A stretch of DNA of 64,000 nucleotides, from positions 620,001 through 684,000 of the forward strand of contig NZ_FMAG01000004.1 of the NCBI RefSeq assembly GCF_900094585.1. Reading direction: 5' to 3'. The notes beneath the pieces were generated by a model. It ran no database searches and was not told where the DNA came from. It saw only the letters and a program-made list of their open reading frames with translations. Every line of letters begins with the position of its first letter. Position 1 is the stretch's first letter. The position numbers and the translations under genes were made by a program. Of this stretch, positions 60,623 to 64,000 are shown in pieces. The stretch is from Martinezella multihospitum (lineage in GTDB: Bacteria > Pseudomonadota > Alphaproteobacteria > Rhizobiales > Rhizobiaceae).

Positions 60623-61816
60623 TTACTGGGTCGGGTATTTGATGTCCGCGGTGTAGGCTCCCTTTATGCTGGGCTTGCCGTTCTCGATCTGCAGAAGGAT
60701 CATCGGCAAACGCGCCTGATTATGATCGTCAAAGGTAACCTCGCCCACGGGACTCTTATACTTGATCTTGGAAAGAGCATCGCGAACCTTTTCCTGATCG
60801 ATACTGCCGGCCTCATGGATCGCTTCCGCGAGAAGATGCACCGTATCCCAGTGAACGTAGGCGTGGTTATTGGGCACCTCCTTGTAAGTCGTCGTGAACT
60901 TCTCGACGAATGCCTTGCTTTCGGGAGAATCCCAGGCGGGCAGCCAGGCCGCGGCTTCAACGGCCCCTTCGAGAGCGGTAGGGGCAGATTCTATCGTCTT
61001 TGCCGTATTGAATTCGCCGTTGCCGATCAGGGTTACCTTGCCGGCAAGACCAAGCTCGACCATCTGCCGAGCGACGATGGGTGTCGTATCGGCAAGGCCG
61101 TACATGATGATTGCCTGTGCACCATTGTCGCGAATTTTCGACAATACGCTACGAAAGTCGACCTCGCCTTCCTTGTAGTAGTCTTCGCTGAGGATTTCGC
61201 CCTTGAATTCGGGAAGGTATTTCTTGGTGAATTCGATCGCCGAGCGACCATAATCCGTATCGACGGACAGCACGGCAAACTTGGTGAAGCCGCGCTGTTC
61301 GGCCGCGTATTTCGCAACGATCAAAGCACGGTTTTCATCGGTCGGATAATTGCGGAAGGTCCATTTGTAGCCGCCGACGCCTGCTCCATAGGTGATCTTC
61401 GGGTTGGAGGACGCAGCGTTCAGAAGAAGGACGCCAGCATCTTCGACAACCGGCTGCATGGCCAAGGTGACAGAGCTGGAGACATCGCCGATGATGAAGC
61501 CGACCTCGTCTTCATCGATCAGACGGCGCGTCGCTGACACGCCTTCCACCGGTGTTCCTTGGCTGTCGGCATTGTAGAGTTCGATTTTGTGGCCATCGAC
61601 GCCACCAGCCTCGTTAATTTCTTTGACCGCCAGTTCCGCACCATGCATCGAGAATGCACCGTAACGAGCATTCGGGCCGCTCATCGGCGCGACGATACCC
61701 AGCTTGATCGGATCTCCGTCCGCTCTCGCGGAAATCGAAAATCCTGGCACCGCGACAGCCAGCGTCAGGAGTGCAGTGGAGACAAAGAGAGCTCTGCGGC
61801 TAAGTGAATGGGTCAT
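60623..61816 (-). CDS. livK: LIV-type substrate-binding protein LivK
   Basis: This 397-residue periplasmic protein has a twin-arginine-like signal (SRRALFVSTALLTLAVAVPG, cleavage near residue 32). The family 4/6 type I fold follows: GIVAPMSGPNARYGAFSMHGAELAVKEINEAGG, VGFIIGDVSSSVTLAMQPVVEDAG and YGRSAIEFTKKYLPEF. It is the first gene of the importer operon and sets its specificity. The same control element that precedes hyuA stands about 120 bases ahead of it, so uptake and ring opening are probably switched together. Confidence 0.88.
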   Translation of the reverse strand: MTHSLSRRALFVSTALLTLAVAVPGFSISARADGDPIKLGIVAPMSGPNARYGAFSMHGAELAVKEINEAGGVDGHKIELYNADSQGTPVEGVSATRRLIDEDEVGFIIGDVSSSVTLAMQPVVEDAGVLLLNAASSNPKITYGAGVGGYKWTFRNYPTDENRALIVAKYAAEQRGFTKFAVLSVDTDYGRSAIEFTKKYLPEFKGEILSEDYYKEGEVDFRSVLSKIRDNGAQAIIMYGLADTTPIVARQMVELGLAGKVTLIGNGEFNTAKTIESAPTALEGAVEAAAWLPAWDSPESKAFVEKFTTTYKEVPNNHAYVHWDTVHLLAEAIHEAGSIDQEKVRDALSKIKYKSPVGEVTFDDHNQARLPMILLQIENGKPSIKGAYTADIKYPTQ

Positions 61817-61871
61817 CTGTTCCGCTCCGTGTTAGGAAACCTTCTTATCAGTCCGTTCCGGACCGTTTACG

Positions 61872-61883
61872 CCGCTTAAGCGG
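61872..61883. repeat. 12-bp perfect palindrome in the livK leader
   Basis: CCGCTTAAGCGG is a perfect palindrome 56 bases ahead of livK, between the gene and its long control element. It could be a second operator or an RNA hairpin in the leader. No matching copy is found before hyuA. Confidence 0.4.
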
Positions 61884-61937
61884 TTCTTGAGAGCCGGCCT
61901 CAGCCGACGATCTCACAGTAAGTTCATGCATCAGAGC

Positions 61938-61983
61938 TTGGCCAACACAACTCTACTCTGCCGCCATAGTGTTTCGTTATGGC
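61938..61983 (-). promoter_or_regulatory. Control element before livK (copy 2)
   Basis: TTGGCCAA (61938-61945) is followed at the same 25-base offset by GCCATA-N9-TATGGC (61963-61983). Bases such as CAACAC, TCTGCCGCCATAG and GTTT are the same as in the hyuA copy. Conservation over this length and at this spacing in two separate intergenic regions is strong evidence for a common regulator. Confidence 0.7.
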
Positions 61984-62041
61984 CAGCGACGGCGTTCGCG
62001 ATCTCGACAAGCCTCATCCAGGTTGAATTCCGAAACTGGCC

Positions 62042-62929
62042 CTACCGCGTCAGCGCATTGGCAAGCCAGTTTGCGGCGTGTTCAGCGGCGAGCGTACGGC
62101 GCGGCCTCGCTGGAAGGAGAATGTGATATTGGTCGGCGGTCGACATCTCGGCCTCATCCAAGGCGACGAGCGTGCCATCCTCCAGAAAAGTCTGGACAAG
62201 AAGACGCCAGCCGAGCGCGATCCCCTGCCCCGCACGCGCGGCCGCGATCGCCTCCGTATAGTGGTTGAAGCGAAGATGCGGCTTTATTCGCAAAGCCCGG
62301 CCGGTTTCCTGAACCCATTGCGTCCAGGAGAGCCATGAGCGGTCATGAGCGTCTGTCTCTATGAACTCGTCGGCATCGGACATCTGCGCCGTCGGACGAC
62401 GCCAAAAATAGTCGGGCGAGCATACGGGAACGACGACGTCCTCCTGCGAGGCGACCACCTTGGCGTCGGCAAATGGCGGCCTGCCGTATCGAATGGCGAT
62501 ATCGATACCACCGGCGTCCAGATCAATTCTTGCGTCCTGCGAGATGACCCTGATCTGTACGCCCGCATTCTCCCGCCGAAACTCTGCCAACCGCGGAAGC
62601 AGCCAGAAGGAGGAGAAGGCGACAGTCGCGCCGATCGTCACGACGTTCTGCTGGGAGGATCTGACTGCATCGACGGCGTCCGCGATGCTGGCGAAGCTTT
62701 GCGCAAGCGTCGTTCCCAGGGTGAGGCATACAGCAGTCGGTTCGATGGCGCGATGCTTGCGCACGAACATCGGTAGCCCGAGTTCCTCTTCCAATGTCGC
62801 GATCTGGCGGCTGACGGCTGCCTGAGTGACGCCAAGCTCGATCGCGGCCGCAGTAAAGCTCCGATGCCGCAGAACGGCCTCGAGAGTCATCAATGCGGTC
62901 AGGGATGGAATTCGCCGCCGAAAGTTCAT
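62042..62929 (-). CDS. LysR family regulator (GcvA-like)
   Basis: This 295-residue regulator has the winged helix RIPSLTALMTLEAVLRHRSFTAAAIELGVTQAAVSRQI split around residue 35, with a GcvA-like start. The effector domain runs from VVTIGATVAFSSFWLLPRL through IDIAIRYGRPPFAD to IALGWRLLVQTFLEDG. It is divergent from the Rieske oxygenase gene across 108 bases that contain nested inverted repeats, so it most likely controls that gene. Many GcvA-like regulators govern glycine or betaine metabolism. Confidence 0.9.
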   Translation of the reverse strand: MNFRRRIPSLTALMTLEAVLRHRSFTAAAIELGVTQAAVSRQIATLEEELGLPMFVRKHRAIEPTAVCLTLGTTLAQSFASIADAVDAVRSSQQNVVTIGATVAFSSFWLLPRLAEFRRENAGVQIRVISQDARIDLDAGGIDIAIRYGRPPFADAKVVASQEDVVVPVCSPDYFWRRPTAQMSDADEFIETDAHDRSWLSWTQWVQETGRALRIKPHLRFNHYTEAIAAARAGQGIALGWRLLVQTFLEDGTLVALDEAEMSTADQYHILLPARPRRTLAAEHAANWLANALTR

Positions 62930-62931
62930 TA

Positions 62932-62999
62932 TGCATCCTTCGCATTACATAATGTTATGCATTCGTGAAAATTAATGCCGTTGAAGCATAACGGATGCA
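62932..62999. promoter_or_regulatory. Nested inverted repeats between LysR and Rieske genes
   Basis: TGCATCC (62932-62938) and GGATGCA (62993-62999) form an outer inverted repeat. GTTATGC (62954-62960) and GCATAAC (62986-62992) form an inner one. TTATGCAT also recurs directly at 62929-62936 and 62955-62962, 26 bases apart. The layout suits paired LysR sites controlling both divergent genes. Confidence 0.5.
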
Positions 63000-63037
63000 A
63001 GGGCAAACTGCAGATCATCGACGCATAAGAGGTTATC

Positions 63038-64000
63038 ATGCTAAACAGGCTCCCATCTTCCATCTCTGCCCTCCTTGAAGCACGCGCCGATGGTTATTCC
63101 CTGCCTGCCGGCCTCTACATCCGTGAGGATGTCTTCGAGGCCGATATCGACGTCTTCTTCCACAAGCACTGGATCTGCGTCGGCCTCGACTGCGACGTGC
63201 CGGAACCAGGCGATGCCACGGTTGTCGATATCGGCAAGACCAGCCTGATCCTGCTTCGCGACGACGACGGCGAAATTCGCGTGCTTCACAACGTCTGTCG
63301 CCATCGCGGCTCGCGCCTGCTCGATGCCGGCAAGACGATCGTCTCGAAGCTCGTCTGTCCCTATCACACATGGACCTACGAACTGACCGGCGAGCTAAGC
63401 TACGCGCCACACATGGGCAAGGACCTGGACAAGCAGTGCCATAGCCTGAAGCCGGTGAACTTCAAGTCGATCGGCGGCCTGATCTATGTATGCCTCTCCG
63501 ACAATCCACCGGAAGACATCGCAAGCCTCGAACAGGTGATGATCGAACGCCTTGCGCCCTACGACATTCGGAATGCCAAAGTCGCTCATCAGACCGACGT
63601 CATCGAGGACGGCAACTGGAAGCTGACGATGGAAAACAATCGCGAGTGCTACCACTGTTCCGCCAATCATCCCGAGCTCTGCGTCTCTTTCGTCGACCTC
63701 GACTTCGGCTTCGATCCTGAAACGCTGAACCCAGAGGACCGCGAGCAGGCGGCCGAGCACTTCCGGCTCTACGACGAGCGGACAAAAGCCTGGGAGGCGG
63801 ATGGTTTCCCGTCGGCGGCAGTCGAACAGCTCGTCGACTGCGCCACGAACTTCCGCACCCAGCGTCTGATCATTGCCGGGGCCGGCGAATCCCAGACATA
63901 TGACGCGACTGCGGCATCGTCGAAGCTGCTCGGTGAGATGACCCGCAAGGATCTCGGCGATACGCATCTCTGGGGCCACAATAGCTGGAACCACTTCATG
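63038..64000 (+). CDS. Rieske oxygenase alpha subunit, betaine demethylase type (partial)
   Basis: The frame starts at ATG 63038 and runs off the window end after 321 codons. The Rieske 2Fe-2S motif is CRHRGSR followed by CPYHTWTYEL, near residues 88-115. The mononuclear iron region begins with DGNWKLTMENNRECYHCSAN split at residue 200, then HPEL. The NNRECYHC...NHPEL pattern is characteristic of GbcA (glycine betaine), stachydrine and carnitine-type oxygenases, which demethylate or oxidise quaternary amines with a reductase partner. That reductase (GbcB-like) would be expected downstream, outside the window. Stachydrine and glycine betaine are equally possible substrates. Confidence 0.85.
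   Translation, partial: MLNRLPSSISALLEARADGYSLPAGLYIREDVFEADIDVFFHKHWICVGLDCDVPEPGDATVVDIGKTSLILLRDDDGEIRVLHNVCRHRGSRLLDAGKTIVSKLVCPYHTWTYELTGELSYAPHMGKDLDKQCHSLKPVNFKSIGGLIYVCLSDNPPEDIASLEQVMIERLAPYDIRNAKVAHQTDVIEDGNWKLTMENNRECYHCSANHPELCVSFVDLDFGFDPETLNPEDREQAAEHFRLYDERTKAWEADGFPSAAVEQLVDCATNFRTQRLIIAGAGESQTYDATAASSKLLGEMTRKDLGDTHLWGHNSWNHFM

Noticed and set aside
1..64000. CRISPR arrays, insertion sequences, rRNA genes
   Set aside because: No regularly spaced repeats, transposase motifs or ribosomal sequence were found on either strand.

Overview
The window looks like a catabolic stretch from an alphaproteobacterium of the order Rhizobiales (Rhizobium, Agrobacterium or Sinorhizobium type), quite possibly from a secondary replicon. 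The reasons are the high GC, the dense ABC importers each paired with degradation enzymes, an ehu/eut ectoine locus, a betaine-type Rieske oxygenase, and a chemoreceptor ending in a WExF tether. This placement is an inference from gene content; no rRNA or tRNA gene, CRISPR array or insertion sequence was seen.

Layout. 1-1495: a partial unknown gene and an exported ClpP-like protein, visibly less GC-rich than the rest. 1603-5389: an exported alpha/beta hydrolase, a LysM protein translationally coupled to a Tat-type exported protein, and a DUF4168 protein, with a striking 18-bp perfect hairpin at 4885-4928. 5746-14926: a sugar-acid locus. A GntR/FCD regulator, a UxuA-type mannonate dehydratase, KdgD and a beta-propeller lactonase read leftward. 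A family-5 (oligopeptide-type) ABC importer of five genes reads rightward from the same control region.

15154-21218: a small lipoprotein, then an ECF importer (S component, fused double ATPase, EcfT) overlapping a phosphoribosyltransferase gene. A second, paralogous phosphoribosyltransferase and a divergent LysR regulator follow. The transporter leader is long and hairpin-rich, and the two control regions share an 11-base word. 21597-24667: a DUF3846-like protein and a large Cache/HAMP chemoreceptor.

25195-37681: an ectoine utilisation locus. Rightward are asnC, ssd (doeC-like), atf (doeD-like) and enuR; leftward are eutB, eutC, eutD (doeA), eutE (doeB), ehuB, ehuC, ehuD and ehuA. eutA is absent, eut precedes ehu, and ehuB is bracketed by GC-rich hairpins.

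37956-39978: a DUF3422 protein and a VOC-fold protein. 40000-49367: a branched-chain keto-acid/isoleucine operon (SDR, thiolase, acyl-CoA dehydrogenase, E1alpha, E1beta, E2, E3) with a divergent AraC-family regulator. 49434-61816: a leftward set comprising a LIV-type importer, a class I aminotransferase, a LysR regulator, hydantoinase/oxoprolinase HyuA and HyuB, an SDR and an HpcH/HpaI aldolase. I cannot match this set to a named pathway. The same ~46-bp control element stands before both livK and hyuA, which ties import to ring opening. This is the best candidate for an undescribed system. 62042-64000: a GcvA-like LysR regulator divergent from a Rieske oxygenase of the glycine betaine/stachydrine demethylase type, which is cut by the window end.
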